Assembly: GCF_010682105.1 (NCBI RefSeq)
Contig: NZ_JAAGWH010000033.1
Location: 124,001 to 188,000 of the forward strand
Length of the DNA: 64,000 nucleotides
Direction: 5' to 3'
From: Modestobacter muralis
Lineage (GTDB): Bacteria; Actinomycetota; Actinomycetes; Mycobacteriales; Geodermatophilaceae
Shown here: positions 14,700 through 25,567 of the stretch, one piece after another
Numbering within the stretch: the first letter of the stretch is position 1
Layout of the letters: each line of letters opens with the position of its first letter
Made by a program: the position numbers and the translations under genes
Notes under the pieces: generated by a model
Databases searched by the model: none
Told to the model about the DNA's origin: nothing
Seen by the model: only the letters and a program-made list of their open reading frames with translations

Positions 14700-16039
14700 T
14701 CCGCAGCGGCCCAGTCGATCCGCTCGGCCAGGGCGGTCAGCCGGGCGCCGAACACCGGGTCGAGCGAGCCGGCCCAGGCGACGCGGCCGAGGACGTGGTC
14801 CCGGAAGGTGTCCGGGTCCCGGCCGCGCGTCTGGCCGGCCCACCCGTGGGTCGCGCAGTTGTGCAGCAGCGCCCGCAGCGCGTCGCGTTCCCGGCGGGGG
14901 AGCGCGGGGTGCACGTTGACCACGGCGCCGAGCACCGACTGGCGACGCCCCGCACCGACCGCGGACGTCTTGGCCGCGTTCACCCGGAAGCCCTCGTCGG
15001 CCACCACCTCGGCGACCAGCGCGGCGAACCGGTCGCCGCCGACCGACCTCCCGCCGCTGAAGGTCAGGTCGTCGACGTAGCGGGTGTAGCGGGCGCCGGA
15101 GGAGGCAGCCAGGGCGGACAGCCGCCGGTCCAGGCGGAAGCAGACCAGGTTCGCCAGCGCCGGGGACGTCGGGGCCCCCTGGGGCAGGTGCGCGACGGCG
15201 AGCCGGCGGCCCAGTCGGTGGTGCCGGTCCCGCGCGTCGACGTCGGGAGGGACCGGCAGCGCCCGCCACACCTGCGCCGGGACGACGGTGGTGACGAGTC
15301 CGGTGACCACGTGCGCGACCGGCTCGGGCAGCCCGGCCGGGCCCAGCAGCAGCCCGTGCACGCGCCCGGCGGGGATCCCGGCGAAGAACGCCTCCAGGTC
15401 CATCCGCAGGACGACGGCGGACCCGGTGTGCGGCGCCACCGCGGTGCGCACCGACCGTCCGGGCACGCACCCGTGCGCGGCCTCGTGCACGGGCACCGGC
15501 GCCAGCACGTGCCGCAGCAGCCGGCGCTGGGCCTCCTTGAGCCGGGGCTTCGGGGCGGCGAGCAGCCGGACGCCGTGCGGGCGGTCGACGGCGTGCCAGC
15601 GGTAGTGCCGCAGCGCCTCGCCCGCCGTGCGCTCCAGCCCCCGGGTGTCGGCGAACCAGGCGAGCTCGCCGGCGTCGAGGTCCAGCAGCCGGGCCACCGC
15701 GGCCTGGTCGGGCAGGTCGGTGACCGGGTACCGCTCCCAGGCCAGCGCGGTCGGGACCGGATTACGGCGCACGACCCGGGGGAGCGGGAGGGAGGCGTGA
15801 CCGCGGGCGAAGCCCTGCGTCGCCCGGACGACGCGGGACAGCTCGCGGGGCCGGTCGACCGGTGGGCGCGGGTGGACGGTCTGCACTTCGCCGACCATCG
15901 TGCCGACCCAGGTCTGCGCGCGCGCCATGCCCAGGGAGACGGCGACCCGCCGGACCATCTCCCTGCGGCGCCACGGACCGGCCAGCAACGCGTCGGCGAT
16001 CCCCGACGCGGTCGCGGCGAGCCGCCGCTCGGTGCTCAC
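14696..16039 (-). CDS. Retron-type reverse transcriptase with N-terminal extension
   Basis: A 447-residue RNA-directed DNA polymerase. RT signatures lie in order: motif 3 with catalytic Asp214 (VVLRMDLEAFFAGIP), motif 4 HLPQGAPTSPALANL (284-298), and motif 5 YTRYVDDLTFSG with YVDD at 321-324. The retron-specific places are variant: TAVAPH where NAxxH is usual (199-204), and RQSVLGAVVN where VTG is usual (366-375). Residues 1-140 precede the palm and match nothing I know. There is no group II intron maturase or endonuclease domain. GTG 16039 lies 13 nt after an inverted repeat that closes a 162-nt structured region on the same strand, the classic msr-msd/ret order. Confidence 0.88.
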   Translation of the reverse strand: MSTERRLAATASGIADALLAGPWRRREMVRRVAVSLGMARAQTWVGTMVGEVQTVHPRPPVDRPRELSRVVRATQGFARGHASLPLPRVVRRNPVPTALAWERYPVTDLPDQAAVARLLDLDAGELAWFADTRGLERTAGEALRHYRWHAVDRPHGVRLLAAPKPRLKEAQRRLLRHVLAPVPVHEAAHGCVPGRSVRTAVAPHTGSAVVLRMDLEAFFAGIPAGRVHGLLLGPAGLPEPVAHVVTGLVTTVVPAQVWRALPVPPDVDARDRHHRLGRRLAVAHLPQGAPTSPALANLVCFRLDRRLSALAASSGARYTRYVDDLTFSGGRSVGGDRFAALVAEVVADEGFRVNAAKTSAVGAGRRQSVLGAVVNVHPALPRRERDALRALLHNCATHGWAGQTRGRDPDTFRDHVLGRVAWAGSLDPVFGARLTALAERIDWAAAD

Positions 16040-16051
16040 CGGGTGGTGCGG

Positions 16052-16213
16052 GGTGCGCGACGGGGAGACCAGCCAGTCCCTGGGGGACGTGCCACTGGGT
16101 GCGCGGAGCGCACGGCATGGCTCATGACGCTGTGCCTGACCTCTTCACGGGTCCCCGGGGTTGCCCCGGGGTGACCGGACGCTGCCGGTCGTCCTGGCCC
16201 CCCGTCGCGCACC
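16052..16213 (-). ncRNA. Predicted retron msr-msd-like RNA
   Basis: On the minus strand the region starts with GGTGCGCGACGGGG (16213 down to 16200) and ends with its exact complement (16065 to 16052), which would be the a1/a2 repeats; pairing may extend a few bases inward through CCAG/CTGG. Between them lie four hairpins, in transcript order: 16185-16190 with 16173-16178 (6 bp), 16164-16171 with 16153-16160 (8 bp, 3-base loop), 16108-16113 with 16099-16104 (6 bp, with an outer TGCC/GGCA stem), and 16084-16088 with 16076-16080 (5 bp). The branching guanosine cannot be fixed from sequence alone. Position, orientation and length match retron RNAs. Confidence 0.7.
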
Positions 16214-16245
16214 GGGACACCGTAGGGGCTCCAGCGACCCCGCGA

Positions 16246-16644
16246 CTACAGGTACCGGCTCTCCAGTTCGGTGAAGAAGGACTTGGCCAGGGCGGTGAAC
16301 TCCGCCTCCCGGACGGCGATCTCGTCGCCCACCCGGAGCCGGAGCACCGAGCGGCCGGCGTCGTAGCGGATGTGCCGGTCGGCCAGCAGGGTGCTGCCCT
16401 GGGACAGGGACTCGGCGACCAGCCGCACCTCGGCGCAGGCCGCGCCGTCGGTGGTCCCCGGTCCGTGGTCGGGGAACCAGCCGTCCAGCACGACGACGAG
16501 GTCGTTGAAGAAGACCGGTTCGAACTCGTGGACGGCGCCGGGGTCGTCGCCGGCGGCCAGTCGCCGAAAGGCGGCGACCCGGTCGTCGACGGCGGCGCGG
16601 CGCTCGTCGATGCGGTGCAGTGCGCAGGTGCTCTGGGACAACAT
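16246..16644 (-). CDS. Conserved hypothetical protein upstream of the retron-like element
   Basis: A 132-residue soluble protein from ATG 16644, with GAGGAG five bases upstream. The N-terminal half is helical ([20 protein letters not shown]), followed by [18 protein letters not shown] and a C-terminal region [20 protein letters not shown]. No cofactor or catalytic motif is obvious. It is on the same strand as the reverse transcriptase, with the predicted RNA between them, so it could be part of the same unit. Its look of a generally conserved actinobacterial protein makes a specific retron effector role unsure. Confidence 0.7.
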   Translation of the reverse strand: MLSQSTCALHRIDERRAAVDDRVAAFRRLAAGDDPGAVHEFEPVFFNDLVVVLDGWFPDHGPGTTDGAACAEVRLVAESLSQGSTLLADRHIRYDAGRSVLRLRVGDEIAVREAEFTALAKSFFTELESRYL

Positions 16645-16843
16645 GGCGACTCCTCGTGAGAGAACGCCCCGTGGCTGCCGAGGGTGCGATCCAGGGTGAC
16701 ACCGGTCACCCCGGAGCGCACCAGGTCCGGGCGTGCGCTCGGTGCCGGGACGGCGAGTCGCGCCCGACCGGCCGGACGAGGAGCGGGGGAAGCCTCACGC
16801 CGTCCGGGGCGTTGCAGCCGTCAACCGACGTGAAAGGCACCTC

Positions 16844-17833
16844 ATGCGCATCCCGCTGTCCGTCCTCGACCTCGCCCCGATCGCCCGCGGGGAGACCGTC
16901 AGCAGCAGCATCGCCGCCAGCGTCGCCCTCGCCCAGCGCGCGGAGGAGCACGGCTACCGCCGGGTCTGGTACGCCGAGCACCACAACATGCCCAGCATCG
17001 CGTCCTCGGCGACCAGCGTGCTGATCTCCCACGTGGGTGCCCACACCAGCACCATCCGGCTCGGCTCGGGTGGGGTCATGCTGCCCAACCACTCGCCGCT
17101 GACCATCGCCGAGCAGTTCGGCACCCTCGACGCGATGTACCCGGGCCGGATCGACCTGGGACTGGGCCGCGCGCCCGGTTCGGACCAGAACACGATGTAC
17201 GCGCTGCGCCGCGACCCGGCCTCGGCCGAGTCCTTCCCGCAGGACGTGCTGGAGCTGCAGGCCTACCTGGCGGGGCAGACCCGCGTCCCCGGCGTCGACG
17301 CCGTCCCGGGCAAGGGCTCGCGCGTCCCCCTGTACATCCTCGGGTCCTCGACCTTCGGTGCCCACCTGGCCGCTGCGCTCGGGCTGCCGTACGCCTTCGC
17401 CAGCCACTTCGCGCCGCAGTCGCTGGAGGCCGCGGTGGCGGCCTACCGGCGTGAGTTCAAGCCCTCCGCCCAGCTGGAGGAGCCGCACGTGATCGCCGGC
17501 GTGAACGTGATCGCCGCCGACACCGAGGCCCGGGCGCAGGAGAACTTCCAGGCGATGCGCCGCACCATGGCCATCGGGCTGTTCGGCCGCGGCCGGGACT
17601 TCACCGACGCCGAGGCCGACATGCTGCTGGAGCAGGGGGCCGGGCACCACATCGACTCGATGTTCACCCACGCCGCCGTCGGCACGCCTCCGCAGGTCGC
17701 CGACCACCTGGAGCGATTCGTGAAGACGGCGGACGCCGACGAGCTGATCGTCGCCCACCAGGCCCCGACGACCGAGGACCGGCTCCGCTCGGTCACGCTG
17801 ACCGCCGAGGCGCTGGACTCCGTCCCCGCCTGA
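16844..17833 (+). CDS. LLM class flavin-dependent oxidoreductase (MsnO8-like)
   Basis: A 329-residue luciferase-like TIM barrel using FMNH2/F420-type flavin chemistry. Family marks are [12 protein letters not shown] at the start, [18 protein letters not shown], the phosphate-binding region [13 protein letters not shown], and [15 protein letters not shown] near the end. The ATG at 16844 follows AAAGG and begins at the canonical [10 protein letters not shown]. The natural substrate is unknown. A strong two-way terminator follows. Confidence 0.92.
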   Translation: MRIPLSVLDLAPIARGETVSSSIAASVALAQRAEEHGYRRVWYAEHHNMPSIASSATSVLISHVGAHTSTIRLGSGGVMLPNHSPLTIAEQFGTLDAMYPGRIDLGLGRAPGSDQNTMYALRRDPASAESFPQDVLELQAYLAGQTRVPGVDAVPGKGSRVPLYILGSSTFGAHLAAALGLPYAFASHFAPQSLEAAVAAYRREFKPSAQLEEPHVIAGVNVIAADTEARAQENFQAMRRTMAIGLFGRGRDFTDAEADMLLEQGAGHHIDSMFTHAAVGTPPQVADHLERFVKTADADELIVAHQAPTTEDRLRSVTLTAEALDSVPA

Positions 17834-17836
17834 ACG

Positions 17837-17880
17837 CACGCGACAGCCCCCACCGCAGTTGCGGTGGGGGCTGTCGCGTG
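17837..17880. terminator. Bidirectional terminator hairpin
   Basis: A perfect 21-bp inverted repeat (arms 17837-17857 and 17860-17880) with a 2-base centre lies between the convergent LLM oxidoreductase and NlpC/P60 genes. Confidence 0.85.
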
Positions 17881-17894
17881 TCCGGGGTCCTTCC

Positions 17895-19262
17895 TCAGGC
17901 GCTGGGGCGGGCCCCGCCGATGAAGCCACCCCACCGCATGGAGGTCTCGCGGATGCGGGAGCCGCTCTGCGGGGCCTCCAGGATCCGGTCGTTGCCCAGG
18001 TAGATGGCGACGTGGTGGATGGTCGAGGCGTTGGCCGTGTTGGTGGCCCAGAAGACCAGGTCGCCGCGCTGCAGGTCGGATCGGGAGACCTTCGGCAGGA
18101 CCTTGTACTGGGCGCTGCTGTTGCGCGGGATGGCGATGCCGGCCTGGGCGTAGGCGTAGCGGGTCAGGCCCGAGCAGTCGAAGCCCACGATCCCGGCGTC
18201 GATGCCCCAGCCCATGCTGGGACCGGTCAGCGAGCCGCCGCCCCAGGAGTAGATGACGCCGACGTGCTGGCGGGCCGCGGCGATCGCGGTCTCGACCGCG
18301 GAGGAGTGGCCCGCACCGGCGGCGGGACCGACCGCGACGGGGACGCTCTGGGTGGGGGCCTTGACCGTCTGCGTGGTGCCGCGCGGGGTGGCGGCACGCG
18401 GGGCGGGTGCCGCGGCGGCGCGCTGCGCGGCGGCGGTCCGCTCGGCCTCGGCTCGCGCGGCGGCGGCGCGGGCGGCGGCGGCCTGCTCGGCGGCGAAGCG
18501 CTCGGCCTCCGCGCGGGCGGCCTGCAGCCCCTCGAGGCTCTGTCGGGCCTGCGCCAGCTGCTGCTCGACGGCGGCCTGCTGGTCGGCCAGGGCGCCGGCC
18601 TGGGCGCGGGCGCTGGCCCCGTACTCCTCGGCGACGGCCAGGGCGTCGGCGGCGTCCTGCTTCAGGGCGGCGGCCTCGGCCAGCGCGGCTTCCGCCTGCT
18701 CCCGGGTGGCCCGGGCCTGCTCCTCGGCGGCGGTGACCCGCACGACGACGTCGCCCTGGTGGGCGCCGGCTGCCTCCAGGAGCGCGGCCCGCTCCATCAT
18801 CTGCGCCGGGCCGTCGGCGGTGGTGAGCGCCTCGAGGGTGGGGGAGGTGCTGCCCTGCTGGTAGCTCTGCCGGGCGAAGGTGGCGACGTCGGCCCCGGCG
18901 ACCTCGAGGTCGCGGGCGGCGGCGTCGGCCGTGGCGGTGGCGGCGGTGGCGACGACCTCGGCGGCCTCGTGCTCGGTCTGCTTGCCCTGGGAGGCGTCCA
19001 GCGCGCTGGCCGACTGCTCGCGGGCGGAGTCGACGCTGGCCTGCGCACCGGCGAGCGCGGCGGTGATCGCCTCGACCTGCTGGGCGGCGGTCTGCGTCTG
19101 CTGCTGCGCGGCGTCGATCTGGGCGTCGGAGGGGTTGGTGGGGGCAGCCGCGGCGATGCCGGGGGCGACCACCAGGCTGAGCGCCGCCACGACGGCCACT
19201 CCGGCCAGGCGCCGCACCGGACGTCCGCCGGTCGGTCGCTGGGTCGATGCCGTGGTGCCCAT
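17895..19262 (-). CDS. Secreted NlpC/P60 peptidoglycan endopeptidase with coiled coil (RipA-like)
   Basis: 455 residues. The N-terminus has a basic stretch and a signal peptide (VRRLAGVAVVAALSLVVAPG, cleavage after AAA). Residues about 45-300 are an Ala/Gln/Glu-rich coiled coil. The C-terminal NlpC/P60 domain has the catalytic Cys in FDCSGLTRYAY and His in STIHHVAIYLG. It should cut the D-iGlu-mDAP bond during cell separation. ATG 19262 has GGAGGG upstream. Its coiled coil may dock it to the divisome, as in mycobacterial RipA. Confidence 0.92.
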   Translation of the reverse strand: MGTTASTQRPTGGRPVRRLAGVAVVAALSLVVAPGIAAAAPTNPSDAQIDAAQQQTQTAAQQVEAITAALAGAQASVDSAREQSASALDASQGKQTEHEAAEVVATAATATADAAARDLEVAGADVATFARQSYQQGSTSPTLEALTTADGPAQMMERAALLEAAGAHQGDVVVRVTAAEEQARATREQAEAALAEAAALKQDAADALAVAEEYGASARAQAGALADQQAAVEQQLAQARQSLEGLQAARAEAERFAAEQAAAARAAAARAEAERTAAAQRAAAAPAPRAATPRGTTQTVKAPTQSVPVAVGPAAGAGHSSAVETAIAAARQHVGVIYSWGGGSLTGPSMGWGIDAGIVGFDCSGLTRYAYAQAGIAIPRNSSAQYKVLPKVSRSDLQRGDLVFWATNTANASTIHHVAIYLGNDRILEAPQSGSRIRETSMRWGGFIGGARPSA

Positions 19263-19408
19263 GTCCCGTTCCCTCCATCGTGTCCCGTCGCCCGAGCGGG
19301 CGACCTGGTACAGAGGTCGGCGCACGCCGAGGGGGTCGTGAGCAACGACGCAGAGTGACGTGGTCACCGCGCCCGACAGTCGACATGGCGACCGGTGAGG
19401 ATGGGGGC

Positions 19409-19606
19409 ATGAACGTCTTCACCGACTACGCCGAGACGCACTGGGTCCCGATCAACGCCGAGATGGTCACGGTGCAGACCGTCGACGCCGCGGGACGGCG
19501 GCAGACGCACGTCCTGTCGGTCCCGGAGGCCCTCGCGCAGTTCAAGGTGAGGTACCCGTTCGTCGACGACGCGCAGGCCGCGGCACTGTTCGCCCAGGGC
19601 GGCTGA
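19409..19606 (+). CDS. Small hypothetical protein
   Basis: A 65-residue protein starting MNVFTDYAETHWVPINAEMV, soluble, with a C-terminal helix (DDAQAAALFAQGG). GAGG lies before ATG 19409; an in-frame ATG at 19385 is possible. No family is recognised. Confidence 0.55.
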   Translation: MNVFTDYAETHWVPINAEMVTVQTVDAAGRRQTHVLSVPEALAQFKVRYPFVDDAQAAALFAQGG

Positions 19607-19672
19607 CCCGGCACGCGGTGGGGGAGGCCCGGATCACGGCACAGCGGCACCATCCGGGTCGTTGTACGCAGC

Positions 19673-20284
19673 GTGACGTTCCGCTTCCTCGTCCTCGGTG
19701 ACTCCCTCGCCTACGGCACCGGTGCCGCGAGCCCGCAGGACACCCTCGGTTCCCGGCTGACCCGCGTGCTGCGCGAGTCCGGGCGGGCCACCGAGCTGTC
19801 CGTGCTGGCGGTCCCCGGCGCCACCTCCCTCGGTCTGGCCGAGCAGCTCGACCGGGCGGCCGCGGTCGACGCCGATCTGGCCCTGCTCGTCATCGGCGCC
19901 AACGACCTCACCCACCAGGTGCCCGCCGACCGCTCGGCCGCCGCACTGGGCAGCGCCGTGCGGACGCTGCGCGAGCGCGGCACCGCGGTGCTCGTCGTCC
20001 CGACGCCGGACCTGTCCTCGGTGGCCTGGGTGCCCCCGGCCTTCCGGGCCGTCGTCGCCGGGATCTGCGACCAGCTGCGGGCCCGCCAGACCCGGGCCGT
20101 GGAGGCCGCCGGCGGGGTCGTCGCACCGGTCGGGCCCGGGCTCGCCACCCGGTTCAGCGCCGACCCGACGCTGTTCTCCGCCGACCGCTTCCATTCCTCC
20201 TCGGCCGGCTACGCGCTGGTTGCCGAGGCGCTCGCCCCGCACCTGCTCCAGCTGGCGGCCACCCGCCGGGACGCCGCCGCCTAG
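19673..20284 (+). CDS. SGNH/GDSL hydrolase family esterase
   Basis: 203 residues with the four SGNH blocks: FRFLVLGDSLAYG (nucleophile Ser), PGATSLGL (block II Gly), VIGANDLTH (block III Asn) and SADRFHSSSAGY (Asp and His of the triad; the spacing is DRFH rather than DxxH exactly). No signal peptide, so it is cytoplasmic. Start GTG 19673. It would deacylate or de-esterify an unknown substrate. The stop overlaps that of the convergent DCC gene. Confidence 0.85.
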   Translation: MTFRFLVLGDSLAYGTGAASPQDTLGSRLTRVLRESGRATELSVLAVPGATSLGLAEQLDRAAAVDADLALLVIGANDLTHQVPADRSAAALGSAVRTLRERGTAVLVVPTPDLSSVAWVPPAFRAVVAGICDQLRARQTRAVEAAGGVVAPVGPGLATRFSADPTLFSADRFHSSSAGYALVAEALAPHLLQLAATRRDAAA

Positions 20285-20661
20285 ACCGCGTCCCGGGGTG
20301 GCATCCGGCAGGCCGGCGTCCCCCCGGGCAGCCGGTGGCGGTTGGCCGCGACGAGCCGGTAGACCGGTGGCGCGACCCAGCGCAGCGGCGGCAGCGAGAT
20401 CAGCACGCCGAGCACCGACAGCGGCAGCCCGGCGGCGCGCAGCAGCCGGGCGACCGCGGCCGCGCCGCCGGAGATCGTGCCGTCGCCGTCGACCCACAGC
20501 AGCTCCTGCTGCGCGCGCTCCGCGGTGGTGCCGAGGGCCGCCAGGTCGGCGAACTGCCAGGCCACCACGGTGACGTCGGCGGGGGGCACGCGGCGGGCGA
20601 CGCCGACGGCGCTGGTGCAGAAGGCGCAGTCGCCGTCGAAGACGAGCGTGGGGGTGGGCAC
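20281..20661 (-). CDS. DCC family thiol-disulfide oxidoreductase (DUF393)
   Basis: A 126-residue protein with the family signature FDGDCAFCTSAV near the start and VYRLVAANRHRLPGG near the end. The CxxC pair (DCAFC) suggests a thioredoxin-like redox role. Start GTG 20661. It is followed upstream by an EEP-family hydrolase gene on the same strand with an 18-nt gap. Confidence 0.85.
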   Translation of the reverse strand: MPTPTLVFDGDCAFCTSAVGVARRVPPADVTVVAWQFADLAALGTTAERAQQELLWVDGDGTISGGAAAVARLLRAAGLPLSVLGVLISLPPLRWVAPPVYRLVAANRHRLPGGTPACRMPPRDAV

Positions 20662-20679
20662 GCCCCCATCGTCCCCGGT

Positions 20680-21441
20680 TCAGCCGATGTCGACGGTGAG
20701 CGCCCGGTGGTCCGACAGTGGCAGCGCCGGCGCCGACGTCGCGGTGACCGGGCCGAGCTCCCCGCGCAGCAGCACGTGGTCCAGCTGCTGGTCCGGGGTG
20801 TCCACGGGGAAGGTGAGCCCGTGGGTCAGCGGCGTCCACCCGGTCACCCGCGCCGGCGTCGGCGGGGTCATGTTCAGGTCGCCCATCAGCACCAGCGGCC
20901 CGGGGAACGTCGTCAGGTCGCGCTGCAGCCGGCGCAGCTGCCGCCGGTTCCACCCGGGCACGAACGACAGGTGGGTGTTCACCACGGTCAGCTCGCCGGT
21001 CGGCGTCTCGACCACCGCGACGACGGCGGCCCGCGGCTCCTCGTGCACCACGATCACCTTGCGCGGCCCGGGCAGCCACAGCGGGAAGCGGAACGGGATC
21101 GGCGAGAGCCGGACGACCTGCCAGGAGCGCACCGGGTACCGCGACAGCAGGGCGATGCCGTACGCCGCCGTCCCCGGCTGCTCGCGCCCGGTGGCGGCCA
21201 TCCAGGTGGCGCCCGGCGTGCCGGAGATGGCGGCCACGAAGCGGTGCGCGACCGCGCCCATCGCCTCGGCGGCGACGGCGGTGAGGTCGGCGTGGTTCGA
21301 CCGCTCCTGCCCCCGGTCCACCTCCTGCAGGGCGAGGACGTCGGCGTCCAGGTGCCGGACGGCCGCGGCGAAGCGGTCGACGTCGACCCGGTCGTCGGCG
21401 GGGGAGCGGCCGTGCAGGATGTTGAAGGTCGCGAGGCGCAC
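20680..21441 (-). CDS. Endonuclease/exonuclease/phosphatase family protein
   Basis: 253 residues with the EEP fold: LATFNILHGR (Asn), LALQEVDRGQ (metal-binding Glu), VVNTHLSFVPG (His), MGDLNMTPP (Asp/Asn) and LPLSDHRALTVDIG (final Asp-His pair). All catalytic places are filled, so a phosphodiesterase or sphingomyelinase-like activity is expected. No secretion signal. Start GTG 21441 begins directly at VRLATFNI. Confidence 0.9.
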   Translation of the reverse strand: MRLATFNILHGRSPADDRVDVDRFAAAVRHLDADVLALQEVDRGQERSNHADLTAVAAEAMGAVAHRFVAAISGTPGATWMAATGREQPGTAAYGIALLSRYPVRSWQVVRLSPIPFRFPLWLPGPRKVIVVHEEPRAAVVAVVETPTGELTVVNTHLSFVPGWNRRQLRRLQRDLTTFPGPLVLMGDLNMTPPTPARVTGWTPLTHGLTFPVDTPDQQLDHVLLRGELGPVTATSAPALPLSDHRALTVDIG

Positions 21442-21505
21442 GGGTGACCGACTACCCGCCCGGGTAGGCGCACACCCGATCTGCCCATGGACCTGAGGAG
21501 ACCGC

Positions 21506-22057
21506 GTGCCTGCCGACCGGGACGCCCTGCGCGGGGCACTCAAGCGCACCGCCTCCGCCCTCAAGCACGACGGCGTCCCGTTCGCCCTGGCCGGCGGGTA
21601 CGCACTGTGGGCCCACGGGGCGCCGGAGTCGGAGAACGACGTCGACTTCGTGGTGGCCGAGGGCGACGTCGAGAAGGCGGCCGCCGTGCTGGACGCCGCG
21701 GGGTTCGAGGTGGTCCGCCCGCCCGAGGACTGGCTGTTCAAGGCGTGCACCGACGGCGTCGTGGTCGACCTGCTGCACCGGGTCGTCGGTGAGCCGGTGA
21801 CCGCCGACCTGCTCGCCCGCTCCGACGAGATGGACCTGCTGGGCGTCCGCCTCCCGGTGCTGCAGGCCACCGACCTGCTCAGCAGCAAGCTGCGCGCGAT
21901 GACCGAGCACTACTGCGACGTCGGCGCCCTGCTGCCGCACGTGCGGGCGGTGCGCGAGCAGGTCGACTGGACGCGGCTGCGCAGCGAGACCGCGGGCAAC
22001 GACTTCGCGGTGGCGTTCCTGTTCCTGGCCGACCGGCTGGGCATCACCTCCGCCTGA
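21506..22057 (+). CDS. Nucleotidyltransferase family protein (MNT/AbiEii-like fold)
   Basis: 183 residues. The nucleotidyltransferase core has GGYALWAHG and the metal-binding NDVDFVV, then a second acid in VVVDLLHRVVG. GTG 21506 has GAGGAG four or five bases upstream. Such stand-alone proteins resemble the toxin side of AbiE-type pairs or aminoglycoside nucleotidyltransferases, but no antitoxin partner is next to it. The function is open. Confidence 0.8.
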   Translation: MPADRDALRGALKRTASALKHDGVPFALAGGYALWAHGAPESENDVDFVVAEGDVEKAAAVLDAAGFEVVRPPEDWLFKACTDGVVVDLLHRVVGEPVTADLLARSDEMDLLGVRLPVLQATDLLSSKLRAMTEHYCDVGALLPHVRAVREQVDWTRLRSETAGNDFAVAFLFLADRLGITSA

Positions 22058-22058
22058 C

Positions 22059-22103
22059 GCAGCACGGGGCCGGCACCCCCGAGGGAGTGCCGGCCCGTGC
22101 TGC
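22059..22103. terminator. Bidirectional terminator hairpin
   Basis: GCAGCACGGGGCCGGCAC pairs with GTGCCGGCCCGTGCTGC (one bulged G) between the convergent nucleotidyltransferase and sdhB genes. Confidence 0.8.
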
Positions 22104-22117
22104 GGAGCGGGGGTTCC

Positions 22118-22893
22118 TCAGCTGGTCGGGACCGCGCCGGCGCGCAGGGCGCCGAGCAGGTCGTGGTTCAGCCGGGAGATGGTCTCCATGGAGATGCCCT
22201 TGGGGCAGACCGCGGAGCACTCGCCGATGTTGCTGCAGCCGCCGAAGTCTTCGGCGTCCTGCTGGGCGACCATCTTCAGGACCCGGGTGTCGCGCTCGGG
22301 CTGGCCCTGCGGCATGAGCCCGAGGTGGGCGACCTTGGCGGCGGTGAAGAGCATCGCCGAGCCGTTCGGGCAGGCGGCGACGCAGGCGCCGCAGCCGATG
22401 CAGGTGGCGGCGTCGAACGCGGCGTCGGAGTCGCCCTTGGGCACCGGGGTCGCGTGTGCGTCCGGGGCCGTGCCGGTGGGGGCGCTGATGAACCCGGCGG
22501 CGGAGATGATCCGGTCGAAGGCCGACCGGTCGACCGCGAGGTCCTTGACCACCGGGAAGCCACCGGAGCGCCACGGCTCGATGTCCAGCACGTCGCCGTC
22601 CTTGAAGGACCGCATGTGCAGCTGGCAGACCGCCGTCTGCTCCGGGCCGTGGGCGATGCCGTCGATCATCACGCCGCACGAGCCGCAGATGCCCTCACGG
22701 CAGTCGTGGTCGAAGGCGATCGGGTCGTCGTCGCTGAGGATCAGCTTCTCGTTGAGCACGTCGAGCATCTCGAGGAAGGACATGTCGGGCGAGACGTCGG
22801 TGACGTGGTAGGTCACCATCTTGCCCTTCTTGGTCCGGTCCCGCTGACGCCAGATGTTGAGGGTCAGGCTCATGGTGCGGGTCTCTGTGCTGG

Positions 22894-22897
<4 letters not shown>
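22118..22897 (-). CDS. sdhB: Succinate dehydrogenase/fumarate reductase iron-sulfur subunit
   Basis: 259 residues. It carries electrons from the flavoprotein to the membrane quinone. The 2Fe-2S ligands are in [10 protein letters not shown] plus a later Cys (TAVCQLH); the 4Fe-4S and 3Fe-4S ligands are in [14 protein letters not shown] and [17 protein letters not shown] 22897 overlaps the sdhA stop (GTGA) and has GGAG six bases upstream; ATG 22873 is the alternative. Last gene of the sdhCAB operon. Confidence 0.95.
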
Positions 22898-24840
<1,943 letters not shown>

Positions 24841-24856
24841 GGCTGGGGCTCCTGTC

Positions 24857-25567
24857 TCAGTCGATCAAACCGAAGGCGATGGACAGCGGCACGATCAGGA
24901 AGCCCACGGTGATGAGCCCGGAGATGCCGTACGCGATGCCGTTCACGGCGCGCTCGCGCTTCTTGTTCGTCTGCCCGAGGGTCTGGGTGGCGGCGAAGAT
25001 GCCGTGCCGCAGGTGCCAGCCGAGGATCAGTATCGAGGCGACGTAGAAGAGCGTGATCGGGATGTTGGAGAAGCTGGCGACCAACCGGTCGTAGGGCGTC
25101 GTCCCCGTGCCGGCCGGGTTCACCACGCCGAAGGTGAGGTCGAGGATGTGCCAGATGATGAACAGCGCCAGGATCACGCCGCCCCAGCGGACGGTGCGCG
25201 AGGCGAAGCTCTGCTGCACCCGCTTCTTGGTCACGTAGGCCACCGGGCGGGCGCGGCGCGCCTGGCGCCACAGCGAGATGGCCGCCCAGAAGTGCGCGAT
25301 CACCGACGCGAGCAGGACCAGCCGGATGATCCACAGCAGGGTCTGCTCCGGCACGGCGGGCTCGCCGATCGTGCGGATCCAGTGGGAGTAGCCGTTGAAC
25401 TCCTCGGCTCCGCCGAAGGCGTGGAGGTTGCCGACCATGTGGGCCAGCAAGTAGAGGATCATGATGATCCCGCTGACCGCCATGACGGTCTTCTTCACGA
25501 CCGAGTTGTTGAAACGCCCGGTCTTCGGGGCCCTGCGCTGGGCCGGTTGCGTCGTCACTGTCGCCAC
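24857..25567 (-). CDS. sdhC: Succinate dehydrogenase cytochrome b subunit
   Basis: 236 residues with five membrane helices and the conserved haem-ligand histidines expected in [33 protein letters not shown] and [11 protein letters not shown], the dihaem type-B pattern. GTG 25567 is chosen because the family begins with a short tail before [20 protein letters not shown] six bases upstream suggests a leaderless transcript starting the operon. It is divergent from the molybdopterin oxidoreductase gene. Confidence 0.93.
   Translation of the reverse strand: MATVTTQPAQRRAPKTGRFNNSVVKKTVMAVSGIIMILYLLAHMVGNLHAFGGAEEFNGYSHWIRTIGEPAVPEQTLLWIIRLVLLASVIAHFWAAISLWRQARRARPVAYVTKKRVQQSFASRTVRWGGVILALFIIWHILDLTFGVVNPAGTGTTPYDRLVASFSNIPITLFYVASILILGWHLRHGIFAATQTLGQTNKKRERAVNGIAYGISGLITVGFLIVPLSIAFGLID

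Noticed and set aside
14696-16213. Group II intron or diversity-generating retroelement
   Set aside because: The RT has no maturase or endonuclease domain, no intron domain V-like sequence is seen, and there is no template/variable repeat pair or target gene with a C-type lectin fold.
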